A DNA stretch of 54,862 bases from Micromonospora fulviviridis (GTDB lineage Bacteria; Actinomycetota; Actinomycetes; Mycobacteriales; Micromonosporaceae), in NCBI RefSeq assembly GCF_014648395.1, contig NZ_BMRA01000003.1, positions 103,055 through 157,916 on the forward strand. Direction: 5' to 3'. The position numbers and the translations under genes were made by a program. The notes under the pieces are model-generated. The model was not told where the DNA came from. It worked only from the letters and a program-made list of their open reading frames with translations, and searched no databases. Shown in pieces: positions 33,805 to 43,467 of this stretch. Within the stretch, counting starts at the first letter, position 1. The number at the start of each line of letters is the position of its first letter.

Positions 33805-34497
33805 TCAGTGGAGGGTCGCCGTGACGAGGTCCCCGACGGCCGTCCCGGCCCGGGCGACCGCGACCCCTGCCGGCGACCAGATCCCCGAACCCCCGGCCGC
33901 CCGCGCATAGCCGCCGCCGGTGGCGCCGGCGAAGCTGGACATCACCACCCACACCCCGTGGGCGGTGGCGATCCGGCACGCGCGTTCCCCGGGGACCGCC
34001 GCGTCGTCGGCCGACTCCAGCACGCCGGCCAGGTAGGCGTCGGCGCCCCGGGCCACCGTCGCCGCGGCGTGCGCCGGGACGCCGGTGTCCTTGCAGACCG
34101 CGAGGCCCAGCCGCCAACCGTCGACGTCGAGCACCGCCGGCTCCGGCCCCGGCCGGAAGTGTCGCGGCTCCGCGCCACCCAGCCACATCTTCCGGTACGC
34201 CACCCGCGCGCCGTCCCCGTCCACCGCGAGGACCGCGATGTGCCGCCCGGCCACCGGTGCGCCCGCCAGCGCCAGCGCACCAGTGTCGGCGCAGGCCGCC
34301 ACCAGTGGCGCGAGCCGGGCGTCGGCGGGGTCCAGTGGCGCCGCGTCCAGTTCGTACCCGGTGAGCGACAGCTCGGGGAAGACGACCATGCGCGCCCCGG
34401 CGGCCCGCACCGCGGCGGCATGCCGCTCGGCGTTGCCGGCGACATCGTGCGAGCGGCAGAGCGGCTGGGCGACCGCGAGACGCAGCGGCGTACGCAT
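33805..34497 (-). CDS. carbon-nitrogen hydrolase (nitrilase superfamily)
   Basis: 230 residues from the ATG at 34497. The Glu-Lys-Cys triad is visible: E in VVFPELSLTGYEL, K in AYRKMWLGG, and C in LAVCKDTGVP. The enzyme should hydrolyse an amide or nitrile; the particular substrate is unknown. It is shorter than typical 260-300 residue members but retains all catalytic elements. Divergent from the DedA gene, 65 bp between starts. Confidence 0.88.
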   Translation of the reverse strand: MRTPLRLAVAQPLCRSHDVAGNAERHAAAVRAAGARMVVFPELSLTGYELDAAPLDPADARLAPLVAACADTGALALAGAPVAGRHIAVLAVDGDGARVAYRKMWLGGAEPRHFRPGPEPAVLDVDGWRLGLAVCKDTGVPAHAAATVARGADAYLAGVLESADDAAVPGERACRIATAHGVWVVMSSFAGATGGGYARAAGGSGIWSPAGVAVARAGTAVGDLVTATLH

Positions 34498-34562
34498 GCC
34501 CCGCAGCGTAGTAGGCCCCGGTTTCCGTGGTCGCCGGCCGCGTCGCCTCGTAACGTTGTCGG

Positions 34563-35315
34563 ATGATCGGAAACGCACAGCTCCTCGTCGGTCCCCGCGT
34601 CGCGGCTCCGCGAGCCGCGGAACCGGCCGGCGAAGGACCCGTCGGCTGGGTCACCGGCCTGGTCGAACGGCTCGGCGGCCCGGGCGCCGGTCTCGCGGTG
34701 GCTCTGGAGAACCTCTTCCCGCCCATCCCCAGCGAGGTGATCCTGCCGCTGGCCGGGTTCACCGCCAGCCAGGGGCGGATGAGCCTTGCCGGGGCGATCG
34801 CGTGGACCACCCTCGGGTCGGTGCTGGGTGCGCTGGCCCTCTACTACGTCGGCGCGGCCCTCGGCCGGGACCGGATGCGCGCCGTCGTGGGCCGGCTGCC
34901 GCTGGTCAAGCTGGAGGACGTCGACCGCACCGAGGCGTGGTTCCTCCGGCACGGCGTCAAGGCCGTGTTCTTCGGCCGGATGATTCCGATCTTCCGCAGT
35001 CTCATCTCCATCCCGGCCGGCGTGGAACGGATGCCCGTGCCGGTCTTCCTGCTCTTCACCTCGCTGGGCAGCCTCATCTGGAACAGCGCCTTCGTGCTCG
35101 CCGGCTACCTGCTCGGCGAGAACTGGCACGTCGTCGAGGCGTACGTCGGGACTCTGCAGAACGTGGTCATCGTGGTCTGCGTGGGCGCGGTCGGCTGGTT
35201 CGTGGTCAGCCGCGTACGCCGTGCGCGCCGGTCCCGTACCGCCCCGGCCGAGCCTCCCCGCGGCACCCTCTACCGGGGCGGCTGGTGGGTCCCCGAGGAG
35301 TCCGACGACCACTGA
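34563..35315 (+). CDS. DedA-family membrane protein
   Basis: 250 residues. The VTT/DedA signature is clear: ENLFPPIPSEVILPLAGF, then FFGRMIPIFRSLISIPAG, with about five hydrophobic spans and a basic, Arg-rich C-terminal tail. DedA proteins are integral membrane proteins implicated in lipid-carrier (undecaprenyl phosphate or phospholipid) flipping and envelope homeostasis. The gene is followed by the 399-bp conserved regulatory segment of the lysozyme-like gene and not by a partner. Confidence 0.92.
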   Translation: MIGNAQLLVGPRVAAPRAAEPAGEGPVGWVTGLVERLGGPGAGLAVALENLFPPIPSEVILPLAGFTASQGRMSLAGAIAWTTLGSVLGALALYYVGAALGRDRMRAVVGRLPLVKLEDVDRTEAWFLRHGVKAVFFGRMIPIFRSLISIPAGVERMPVPVFLLFTSLGSLIWNSAFVLAGYLLGENWHVVEAYVGTLQNVVIVVCVGAVGWFVVSRVRRARRSRTAPAEPPRGTLYRGGWWVPEESDDH

Positions 35316-35389
35316 CCGCCCGACGTCCCGCCCTGGCTGGCTGTGGTCTGAGGCGGTATGTCCGGTACCCGCCCGGCTTGGCGCGTCGA

Positions 35390-35440
35390 GTGGAACGCCA
35401 TGGGTGTCTCCGGGGCCTGGATACGTCCATGCCGTTCCAC
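35390..35440 (+). other. conserved upstream hairpin, copy A
   Basis: GTGGAACGCCATGG (35390-35403) pairs with CCATGCCGTTCCAC (35427-35440) apart from one C-C mismatch. It lies about 60 bp upstream of the first SigR-like promoter, so it may be a terminator insulating the unit or a protein-binding site. Confidence 0.6.
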
Positions 35441-35500
35441 CGACCGCGCCATCCTGGGCGGGGTGTCCGTTTCGCGGGTGGCCGGCGGCACCCTGCCGGC

Positions 35501-35526
35501 GGAATGGCGGGCGGGTGGGCGTCGTT
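35501..35526 (+). promoter_or_regulatory. SigR-type ECF promoter motif 1, copy A
   Basis: GGAAT at 35501-35505, exactly 18 bp, then GTT at 35524-35526 (within CGTTGTA). This fits the (G)GGAAT-N18/19-GTT pattern of SigR/SigH disulfide-stress promoters. The whole block recurs 80 bp downstream and again in copy B. Confidence 0.6.
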
Positions 35527-35580
35527 GTATCCGGGTGAACGGCCGAGGAAGACGCCCCCCGAGGCGGGGTGGCCGGGCCC

Positions 35581-35606
35581 GGAATGATGGTGGGCCGCCG
35601 GTCGTT
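35581..35606 (+). promoter_or_regulatory. SigR-type ECF promoter motif 2, copy A
   Basis: GGAAT at 35581-35585, 18 bp, GTT at 35604-35606, again followed by GTA. If used, it would give a leader of about 145 nt before the ATG at 35757. Confidence 0.6.
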
Positions 35607-35689
35607 GTACATGGTCCCGGCGCCGCGAAGAGGCTTTGCCCCGCGCACCGGATGATCCCCCAAGACTTTTTGAGCGCCTGACGGTGCTT

Positions 35690-35734
35690 GCGCACACCAC
35701 ACCCGGCCGACCCCCATCGGCTTGTGTGTGCGCC
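35690..35734 (+). other. 5' leader hairpin before the lysozyme-like gene, copy A
   Basis: GCGCACAC (35690-35697) pairs with GTGTGCGC (35726-35733), and inside it GCCGA (35706-35710) pairs with TCGGC (35717-35721). It ends 12 nt before the GGAG Shine-Dalgarno (35746-35749). In copy B the intervening bases differ but both helices can still form. Confidence 0.5.
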
Positions 35735-35756
35735 AACCCCCGAATGGAGCTTTCCC

Positions 35757-36332
35757 ATGAACACGATGCTGCGTAAGAGCGTGCTGGGTATTGCTGGTCT
35801 GGCCTTCACCGGTGGCGTGTTCGCCGGTCCGGTCGCCGCCCACGCCGATGCCGGCCCCGTCGAGGGCAAGCCGGTCGCGGTGGCCGTGCAGAGCGACAAG
35901 CTCATCCCGCACGGTGTGCAGGGCGCCCAGTCGAAGATCACCCTGAACGACGAGCAGACCGCCAACGCCAAGGCGATCATCGCCGCCACGAAGAAGGCGG
36001 GTCTGCCGGAGCGGGCCGCGGTCATCTCGATCGCCACGAGCCTGCAGGAGTCGAAGCTGGAGAACCTGGGCCACCTCGGCGACAAGAATGACCATGACTC
36101 GCTGGGCCTGTTCCAGCAGCGCCCGTCCAGTGGTTGGGGCACGCCGGAGCAGATCACCAACCCCGAGTACTCCACCCTGGCTTTCGAGAAGGGTCTGAAG
36201 CAGGTTGACGGTTGGCAGGACATGCCGCTGACCGAGGCCGCCCAGACCGTGCAGGTGTCGGCCTACCCGGATGCGTACGCGCAGTGGGAGCAGCAGGCCG
36301 CCGACATCGTCGCCCACCACTGGAACAGCTGA
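35757..36332 (+). CDS. secreted lysozyme-like protein, copy A
   Basis: 191 residues from the ATG at 35757 with GGAG 7 nt upstream. The signal peptide runs from MNTMLRKSVLGIAGLAFTGG to an AHA-type cleavage site near residue 30. The mature part has a lysozyme/transglycosylase-like helical pattern: ANAKAIIAATKKAGLPERAA, ISIATSLQESKLENL (Glu98 as candidate catalytic residue) and DHDSLGLFQQRPSSGWG. It should act on peptidoglycan outside the cell. It differs from copy B at only 11 of 191 positions, six of them clustered just after the signal peptide. Two SigR-like promoters and a leader hairpin precede it. Confidence 0.85.
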   Translation: MNTMLRKSVLGIAGLAFTGGVFAGPVAAHADAGPVEGKPVAVAVQSDKLIPHGVQGAQSKITLNDEQTANAKAIIAATKKAGLPERAAVISIATSLQESKLENLGHLGDKNDHDSLGLFQQRPSSGWGTPEQITNPEYSTLAFEKGLKQVDGWQDMPLTEAAQTVQVSAYPDAYAQWEQQAADIVAHHWNS

Positions 36333-36345
36333 CCCAAGAAGCAAA

Positions 36346-36380
36346 CGCTGGCCGGCACCCCGAGGGGGTGCCGGCCAGCG
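36346..36380. terminator. strong hairpin terminator after lysozyme-like copy A
   Basis: A perfect 16-bp stem (36346-36361 with 36365-36380) and a 3-nt loop begins 13 bp after the stop. It sits between convergent genes. The same arms follow copy B. Confidence 0.85.
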
Positions 36381-36397
36381 GCGTCTCCGGAACGCGG

Positions 36398-37765
36398 TCA
36401 GCAGGGCGGGTACAGGCGACGCGTCCCCGAGCCGGCGGCCCAGGCGGCCGGGTCGCTGAACCGGCAGCCGAAGTCCGGCGCCGACACCGCCTTCCGGTCG
36501 GTGACGGCGTCGCCGGCCGGGCGCTGGCCGGTGCGTACCCAGGAAACCAGGTCGTCCCAGGCGGCGCCGGCCTCGGCCGGGCTGAACTCGCAGTGCTGTG
36601 CGGCCCGGACCGCCCGCTGCACGACCAGCCGGCTACGGCCGTGCCACGCGGCGTCCCGGGCGTACGCCTGCTCCATGCTGAACGGCACGAAGAGGTCGCC
36701 GAGGTCGTGCAGGCTGAGCACCGGCACGGTCGGCCGGCCGCTGATCCGCGGCACCTCGGTCAGCGTCGGGGACAGCCGCTGCCACAGGTTCTCCGGGGCG
36801 ACCCGCTGCACCGTGGCGTTGACGTTCACCGGGCTGTTCGGGGAGTACCGGGTCAGCAGGTTGGTGGCGAGCTGACCGGGCCGCTGGGCGGGGGAGTCGC
36901 CGCCGTCGGTGGTGGTGATGCTGAACAGGAAGTCCTTCCAGACCGCGAAGGCGGCGTCGGCGCCCGGCCGCGGGCCGCCGGACCGCTCGACCGTGACCGC
37001 CCGCAACTGCTTGCCGAGGTCGTTGGTGGTGTCCGGGCCGCCCGGCTTCAGCCCGGCCAGACCGAGCGCCACCTGGATCCGCGGGACGGCGTTCGTCAGG
37101 TAGTCGTCGGGCGTCGGGTACGCGCGCACCCCGGCGAGGGCCTGCGCCACCAGGTTGTAGTCGAGGAAGAAGTCGAACAGCTCGTGGTCGCCGAGCACCC
37201 CGCACATCGGCAGCGCGCCGTCGTAGTAGCCCGGGTACTGCTCCAGCGAGCGGCCGATGATGTGCCCGCCCATGGAAACACCGGCGATGTACACCCGCTT
37301 CGGCCGCTTCACCGTGTCGGCGAAGAAGTCGGCCAGCGCCCGGGTGCCGAGGACGCCCGAGCGGATGTCGTAGCCGTTGCGGTCGTACGAGGACGACGCC
37401 CACGCGTAGCCCTGCGCCAGCAACCGCTGCCGCAGGTCGTAGCCGGGCGGTTCGGGGGAGAGCACGGTGCCCTGGCCGCGGTAGCCGTGGGCCCACATGA
37501 CGAGCTCGCCGTTCCACCGGGCGGGCGTCTCGATCACGTAGCCGGCGTGTTCGTGCACGCCCTGCCGGACGGTGGTGGTGGCGCCGTCGACGACCAGCGG
37601 CGCGAGCGGCGGGTTGCTGATGGTGTAGCCGGGCAGCGGCTGGCTACCGTCGTCGCCGCGGTCGGCGGCGACGGCGGGCGCGGCGCCGGCGAGGCCGACC
37701 GTGAGGGTGAGAGCCGCGCCGGCGGCGAGCAGCCGGCGCAGGAGGCGGGTGGATGAGGTCAGCAT
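36398..37765 (-). CDS. secreted alpha/beta hydrolase
   Basis: 455 residues from the ATG at 37765, with GGGGGAG upstream. A Sec signal peptide (basic LLRRLL, hydrophobic AAGAALTLTVGLAGAA, AVAA cleavage site) is followed by an alpha/beta hydrolase fold: VMWAHGYRGQG oxyanion strand, nucleophile elbow AGVSMGG with Ser164, and LSLHDLGDLFVPF with a candidate Asp. The family contains extracellular esterases, lipases and peptidases; the substrate is not evident. It has its own sigma-70-like promoter and an upstream TetR-type palindrome. A 12-bp palindrome covers its start codon. Confidence 0.88.
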   Translation of the reverse strand: MLTSSTRLLRRLLAAGAALTLTVGLAGAAPAVAADRGDDGSQPLPGYTISNPPLAPLVVDGATTTVRQGVHEHAGYVIETPARWNGELVMWAHGYRGQGTVLSPEPPGYDLRQRLLAQGYAWASSSYDRNGYDIRSGVLGTRALADFFADTVKRPKRVYIAGVSMGGHIIGRSLEQYPGYYDGALPMCGVLGDHELFDFFLDYNLVAQALAGVRAYPTPDDYLTNAVPRIQVALGLAGLKPGGPDTTNDLGKQLRAVTVERSGGPRPGADAAFAVWKDFLFSITTTDGGDSPAQRPGQLATNLLTRYSPNSPVNVNATVQRVAPENLWQRLSPTLTEVPRISGRPTVPVLSLHDLGDLFVPFSMEQAYARDAAWHGRSRLVVQRAVRAAQHCEFSPAEAGAAWDDLVSWVRTGQRPAGDAVTDRKAVSAPDFGCRFSDPAAWAAGSGTRRLYPPC

Positions 37766-37772
37766 CGATGCT
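37761..37772. other. palindrome over the hydrolase start codon
   Basis: AGCATCGATGCT is a perfect 12-bp palindrome that contains the minus-strand ATG (37763-37765). Its ATCGAT centre resembles the LacI operators at 29360-29389, though the flanks differ. It may be coincidental. Confidence 0.3.
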
Positions 37773-37846
37773 CCCCCGGGGACGGGTGCCGCCCCGGGAC
37801 GGGGGCGGCCAGGCGGGACGGGTGCCTACCGGCCGGTAGCGCCCTG

Positions 37847-37875
37847 AACCTAAGCTCGGCCTCGACACCTGTCAA
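37847..37875 (-). promoter_or_regulatory. sigma-70-type promoter of the secreted hydrolase
   Basis: Reading the minus strand: TTGACA (37875-37870), 17-bp spacer, TAGGTT (37852-37847). The -35 is a perfect consensus. The start codon lies about 80 bp downstream. Confidence 0.7.
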
Positions 37876-37882
37876 TCGTTGA

Positions 37883-37898
37883 CTGACCGAACGGTCAG
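37883..37898. promoter_or_regulatory. TetR-type operator upstream of the hydrolase promoter
   Basis: CTGACCG-AA-CGGTCAG is a palindrome with 7-bp arms. The core TGACCG/CGGTCA is typical of TetR-family sites. It sits 7 bp upstream of the -35 box. No TetR gene is present in the window. Confidence 0.6.
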
Positions 37899-37930
37899 CC
37901 AGGTCCGCCCGGTCCGCCCACAGTGGCCGC

Positions 37931-40000
<2,070 letters not shown>

Positions 40001-40031
40001 CTAAGACTTTTTTGAGCGCCTGACGGTGCTT

Positions 40032-40074
40032 GCGCACGCCCGGTAGCCGACCCCCGTCGGCGGGATGGTGCGCC
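40032..40074 (+). other. 5' leader hairpin before the lysozyme-like gene, copy B
   Basis: GCGCAC (40032-40037) pairs with GTGCGC (40068-40073) and inside it GCCGAC (40046-40051) pairs with GTCGGC (40056-40061). The side sequences differ from copy A but the two-helix layout just upstream of the Shine-Dalgarno persists. Confidence 0.5.
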
Positions 40075-40096
40075 GACCCCCGAATGGAGCTTTCCC

Positions 40097-40672
40097 ATGA
40101 ACACGATGCTGCGGAAGAGCGTGCTGGGTATTGCTGGTCTGGCCTTCACCGGTGGCGTCTTCGCCGGTCCGGTCGCCGCCCACGCCGCTGAGCCGGTGAA
40201 CAGCGGCAAGCCGGTCGCCGTGGCCGTGCAGGGTGACAAGCTGATCCCGCACGGTGTGCAGGGTGCCCAGTCGAAGATCACCCTGAACGACGAGCAGACC
40301 GCCAACGCGAAGGCGATCATCGCCGCCACCAAGAAGGCCGGTCTGCCGGAGCGGGCGGCGGTCATCTCGATCGCCACGTCGCTGCAGGAGTCGAAGCTGG
40401 AGAACCTGGGCCACCTCGGCGACCGCAATGACCACGACAGCCTGGGTCTGTTCCAGCAGCGCCCGTCCTCGGGTTGGGGCACGCCGGAGCAGATCACCGA
40501 CCCCGAGTACTCGACGCTGGCGTTCCTGAAGGGTCTGAAGCAGGTTGATGGTTGGCAGGACATGCCGCTGACCGAGGCCGCCCAGACCGTGCAGGTGTCG
40601 GCCTACCCGGATGCGTACGCGCAGTGGGAGCAGCAGGCCGCCGACATCGTCGCCCAGCACTGGAACAGCTGA
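40097..40672 (+). CDS. secreted lysozyme-like protein, copy B
   Basis: 191 residues, 180 identical to copy A. Signal peptide and candidate catalytic Glu98 in LQESKLENL are unchanged. The differences are the short stretch after the signal peptide (AEPVNS in place of DAGPVE) and five scattered substitutions (S/G, K/R, N/D, E/L, H/Q). Predicted to be exported and to act on peptidoglycan. Near-identity of both coding and control DNA suggests a recent duplication or ongoing gene conversion, with both copies responding to the same signal. Confidence 0.85.
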   Translation: MNTMLRKSVLGIAGLAFTGGVFAGPVAAHAAEPVNSGKPVAVAVQGDKLIPHGVQGAQSKITLNDEQTANAKAIIAATKKAGLPERAAVISIATSLQESKLENLGHLGDRNDHDSLGLFQQRPSSGWGTPEQITDPEYSTLAFLKGLKQVDGWQDMPLTEAAQTVQVSAYPDAYAQWEQQAADIVAQHWNS

Positions 40673-40686
40673 CCCACACCAACGAA

Positions 40687-40727
40687 CCGCTGGCCGGCAC
40701 CCCAAAACACGGGGTGCCGGCCAGCGG
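40687..40727. terminator. strong hairpin terminator after lysozyme-like copy B
   Basis: A perfect 17-bp stem (40687-40703 with 40711-40727) around a 7-nt A-rich loop. The arms match the copy A terminator; only the loop differs. Confidence 0.85.
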
Positions 40728-40775
40728 CGTACCTGGGAAAAGACCGCGAGGGACCGCGCGGTGATGGACCACGAC

Positions 40776-40849
40776 GGGCTGGGGGCGAGGGTGACCGGCG
40801 CAGGGATCAAGCCTGACCGCCCGGAGCCGGTCACCCTCGCCCCCAGCCC
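40776..40849. repeat. 24-bp perfect inverted repeat
   Basis: Bases 40776-40799 are the exact reverse complement of 40826-40849, with a 26-nt loop. It lies in the 206-bp gap after the copy B terminator and 84 bp before the next start codon. No ORF or terminal direct repeat is seen with it. Confidence 0.75.
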
Positions 40850-40933
40850 CCGAGCGCAACCACCCCCATCGGAATGAACTGAACCCCAGACGGAGACGTA
40901 TCAGCCAGCGGGGACCGGTGAGAGGGGACAACC

Positions 40934-41779
40934 ATGGCGGCATCAGGGGACGACCCTGACCTGACCGGGCCAGGGTCGGGCTGGTCCGGGGCGGCCCGGC
41001 TGCTGGTCGCCGCCGCCGTGCTGGTGGTGGCGCTCGGCGTGGTGGCCGTGGTGGTGACGCTGTCCCATCCCGCCCGCCTCGGGGTCGCCTTCTCCGGCGG
41101 GGCGCCCACGGTGACCGCTCCCGAGGACCGCCACCAGCCGGGCGGCGTGGGCGCGGCCGAGGTCGCCGCCGAGGAGACTCTCACGGCCCCGCGCGGCGAC
41201 CGGCGGCGCGCCGACTTCGAGCTGACCGACGGCCTGACCAGTTTCACCCTGCGGGCCGCCGACCTGGGCGACGACCTGTACCGGGTCAGCGCCCCGGACG
41301 GGGCGGGCGTGACCCCGCGGCCCGACGTGACCGGGGATCGCGTCCGGCTGCGCGTCCAGGAGAACGGCCGGCCTGGGCCGGCCGCCGTCGAGGTGGTGCT
41401 CAACTCGCGGGTGACCTGGCGGTTGCGCCTGGTCGGCGGGGTCAGCGAGCAGCAGCTCGACCTGGGTGCGGCCCGGCTGGCCGGGATCGAACTGGTCGGC
41501 GGCGCGTCCCGGACCGGCCTGCGACTGCCCCCGCTCAGCGGCGCGATGACGGTACGGATGACCGGAGGGGTCAGCGAGCTCACGGTGATCGTTCCCGGCG
41601 GGCCGCCGGCCCGGGTCCGGGTCGCCGCCGGCGCCGGCTCGGTGGCCGTGTACGACGAGCACCGCACCGGGGTGGCCGCCGGGCAACTGGTCAGCTCGCC
41701 GGGCTGGGACCGGTCGCGGGACCGGCTCTACCTCGACCTGGTGGCCGGGGCGAACACGGTGAGCGTCGCGGCCGGCTGA
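40934..41779 (+). CDS. membrane-anchored hypothetical protein
   Basis: 281 residues; ATG with GAGGGGA upstream. A short N terminus is followed by one membrane span (RLLVAAAVLVVALGVVAVVVTL, about 22-43) and an outer part rich in beta-strand-forming, repeated motifs such as LVGGVSEQQLDLG, LVGGASRTGLRL and MTGGVSELTVIV. The three GG(V/A)S turns suggest a beta-solenoid or adhesin-like (DUF4097-type) fold, but no family is certain. It lies 15 bp before the pirin gene, so they are likely co-transcribed. Confidence 0.75.
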   Translation: MAASGDDPDLTGPGSGWSGAARLLVAAAVLVVALGVVAVVVTLSHPARLGVAFSGGAPTVTAPEDRHQPGGVGAAEVAAEETLTAPRGDRRRADFELTDGLTSFTLRAADLGDDLYRVSAPDGAGVTPRPDVTGDRVRLRVQENGRPGPAAVEVVLNSRVTWRLRLVGGVSEQQLDLGAARLAGIELVGGASRTGLRLPPLSGAMTVRMTGGVSELTVIVPGGPPARVRVAAGAGSVAVYDEHRTGVAAGQLVSSPGWDRSRDRLYLDLVAGANTVSVAAG

Positions 41780-41794
41780 GCGTACAGTCGGGCG

Positions 41795-42766
41795 GTGGAC
41801 CGTACCGAATCCCTGCCGGCGCAGACCCTCCCACCTGGCGTGGGCTCCACCGATCCGGGCAGCGTGCTGCTGCCCGGGCACGACGTGCCGTTGGGCCGCT
41901 ACACCACCGTGCGCCGGCTGCTGCCGCAGCGGCAGCGGCGGCTGGTCGGCGCCTGGTGCTTCGTCGACCACTTCGGACCGGACGACGTGGCCGAGCGTCC
42001 CGGCATGGAGGTGCCGCCGCACCCGCACACCGGGTTGCAGACGGTCACCTGGCTGCTCGACGGGGAGATCCTGCACCGGGACAGCCTGGGCAACGTCCAG
42101 CCGATCCGCCCCGGCCAGCTCAACGTGATGACCTCCGGGCACGGCATCGCCCACTCGGAACGCTCGCCCCTGGTGCACCCGCCGCTCATGCACGGCGTGC
42201 AGCTCTGGGTGGCGCTGCCGGACCCGGCCCGGGCCGGCGCGGCCGACTTCGCCCACCACGCCGAGCTGCCCCGCTGGCGCGACGGCGACCTGGCCGGCAC
42301 CCTGCTCGTCGGCGAGATGGCCGGGGAGCGCTCCCGGGCCGTGGTGCACACCCCGCTGGTCGGCGCGCAACTGGAGGTCAGCGGCCCGGCGCCGGCCACG
42401 CTGCCGCTGCGCCGCGACTTCGAGTACGGGCTGCTCGCCATGTCCGGCTCCGCCGAGGCGGACGGGGTGGCCTTCGCCCCCGGCGCGCTGCTCTACCTGG
42501 GCGCCGGCCGGGAGTCGCTGACCCTGCGCGGCGCCCCGGGCAGCCGGCTGCTGCTGCTCGGCGGCACCCCGTTCGAGGAGCCGCTCGTCATGTGGTGGAA
42601 CTTCGTGGGCCGGTCGCACGAGGAGGTCGCCGCCGCCCGCGAGGACTGGATGGCGGGCCGGCGGTTCGGCACGGTCGCCGAGGACCCCGCACCTCCGCTG
42701 CCCGCCCCGGCGCTGCCCACCACACGGCTCAAGGCACGGGACCGGCACGGCAGCACGCTCGGCTGA
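41795..42766 (+). CDS. pirin-family protein
   Basis: 323 residues from a GTG at 41795. The double-cupin metal site is visible: PPHPHTGLQTVTWLLDGEI and MTSGHGIAHSER supply the His/Glu ligands. FVDHFGPDD and GVQLWVALP are further pirin hallmarks, as is the C-terminal PFEEPLVMWWNFVGRS. Pirins are iron-binding; some act as quercetin dioxygenases or redox-responsive regulators. The role here is unknown. Nearly contiguous with the membrane-anchored gene upstream and 32 bp before the HhH gene. Confidence 0.93.
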   Translation: MDRTESLPAQTLPPGVGSTDPGSVLLPGHDVPLGRYTTVRRLLPQRQRRLVGAWCFVDHFGPDDVAERPGMEVPPHPHTGLQTVTWLLDGEILHRDSLGNVQPIRPGQLNVMTSGHGIAHSERSPLVHPPLMHGVQLWVALPDPARAGAADFAHHAELPRWRDGDLAGTLLVGEMAGERSRAVVHTPLVGAQLEVSGPAPATLPLRRDFEYGLLAMSGSAEADGVAFAPGALLYLGAGRESLTLRGAPGSRLLLLGGTPFEEPLVMWWNFVGRSHEEVAAAREDWMAGRRFGTVAEDPAPPLPAPALPTTRLKARDRHGSTLG

Positions 42767-42798
42767 ATGCCCCGCCCCACCCCGGGTAGACGGCGGGC

Positions 42799-43467
42799 AT
42801 GCCCACCACCAGTGCGATTTCCAGTATCGAGGACAAGAAGCGGCTGGTCCGCCGGCTCGCCGGGGACGGTCGGGGGTTCGCCGAACGGTACGGGTTCCGG
42901 GTCACGAACAACCCGTCCCAGCTGTTCCAGGTGCTCTACCTGTCCGTTCTGCTGGCGAGGCGGGGCGACTTCCACAAGGCGGTCGACGCCGCGACGGGGC
43001 TGCGGGACGCCGGCTGGGACAGCGCCGCCCGGCTGGCCCGCTCGTTGCACGCCGACCGGGTGCGCGTGCTGCGCGCGGCCGGGCAGCGTGGCGACGTGGA
43101 CACCCTCGCGGCCACCCTGGGTGACCTGGCCCGGAAGATCGTCGACGCCTACCGGGGTGACCTGCGCCGGCTCCGTACGGAGGCGCACCAGGATCCGGCG
43201 CGGGAGCGGCGGCTGCTGACCGCGCTGCCCGGGGTGGACGACGAGGTGGCCGACCTGTTCCTGCGCGAGGCGCAGGCGGTGTGGCGCGAGGTGGCGCCGG
43301 TGGCCGACCGGCGGGCCCTCGCGGCGGCCCGCCGGCTGGGGTTGGGCCGCTCCGCCGACGACCTGGCCGGGCTGGCCGGCAGCGGCGAGTCGGAGCGGCT
43401 GGCCTGGCTGGTCGGGGCGCTGGCCCGGGTGGACCTGGAGAAGCGGTACGCGGAGTTGAGCGCCTGA
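42799..43467 (+). CDS. helix-hairpin-helix (endonuclease III-like) protein
   Basis: 222 residues. The N-terminal half (FAERYGFRVTNNPSQLFQVLYLSVLLARR) and the HhH segment LLTALPGVDDEVADLFLREA resemble the all-helical core of the HhH-GPD DNA-glycosylase superfamily. The catalytic Lys/Asp pattern and the iron-sulfur cysteines of endonuclease III are not recognisable, so enzymatic activity is doubtful. Last gene of a possible three-gene plus-strand unit that ends at the hairpin at 43631. Confidence 0.65.
   Translation: MPTTSAISSIEDKKRLVRRLAGDGRGFAERYGFRVTNNPSQLFQVLYLSVLLARRGDFHKAVDAATGLRDAGWDSAARLARSLHADRVRVLRAAGQRGDVDTLAATLGDLARKIVDAYRGDLRRLRTEAHQDPARERRLLTALPGVDDEVADLFLREAQAVWREVAPVADRRALAAARRLGLGRSADDLAGLAGSGESERLAWLVGALARVDLEKRYAELSA

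Larger units (their letters stand above)
35358..36380 (+). repeat. segmental duplication, copy A (regulatory region, lysozyme-like gene, terminator)
   Basis: The region from 35358 to 36380 is repeated at 39698-40727. The start codons are exactly 4340 bp apart and each gene has 399 bp of conserved upstream DNA. Most of the upstream sequence, including promoters and hairpins, is retained as well as the coding part. This explains the 441-bp gap after the DedA gene. Confidence 0.93.

Noticed and set aside
33729..33908. Longer start for the phosphotransferase
   Set aside because: It would overlap the amidohydrolase gene, and the GTG at 33728 has a strong GGAGGAG site.
35358..35757. A c-di-AMP (ydaO) riboswitch before the lysozyme-like genes
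   Set aside because: Cell-wall hydrolases in actinobacteria often have one, but the conserved CCCGACAGCTAACCC-type segment and GGGGTGAATC motif are absent from both leaders.
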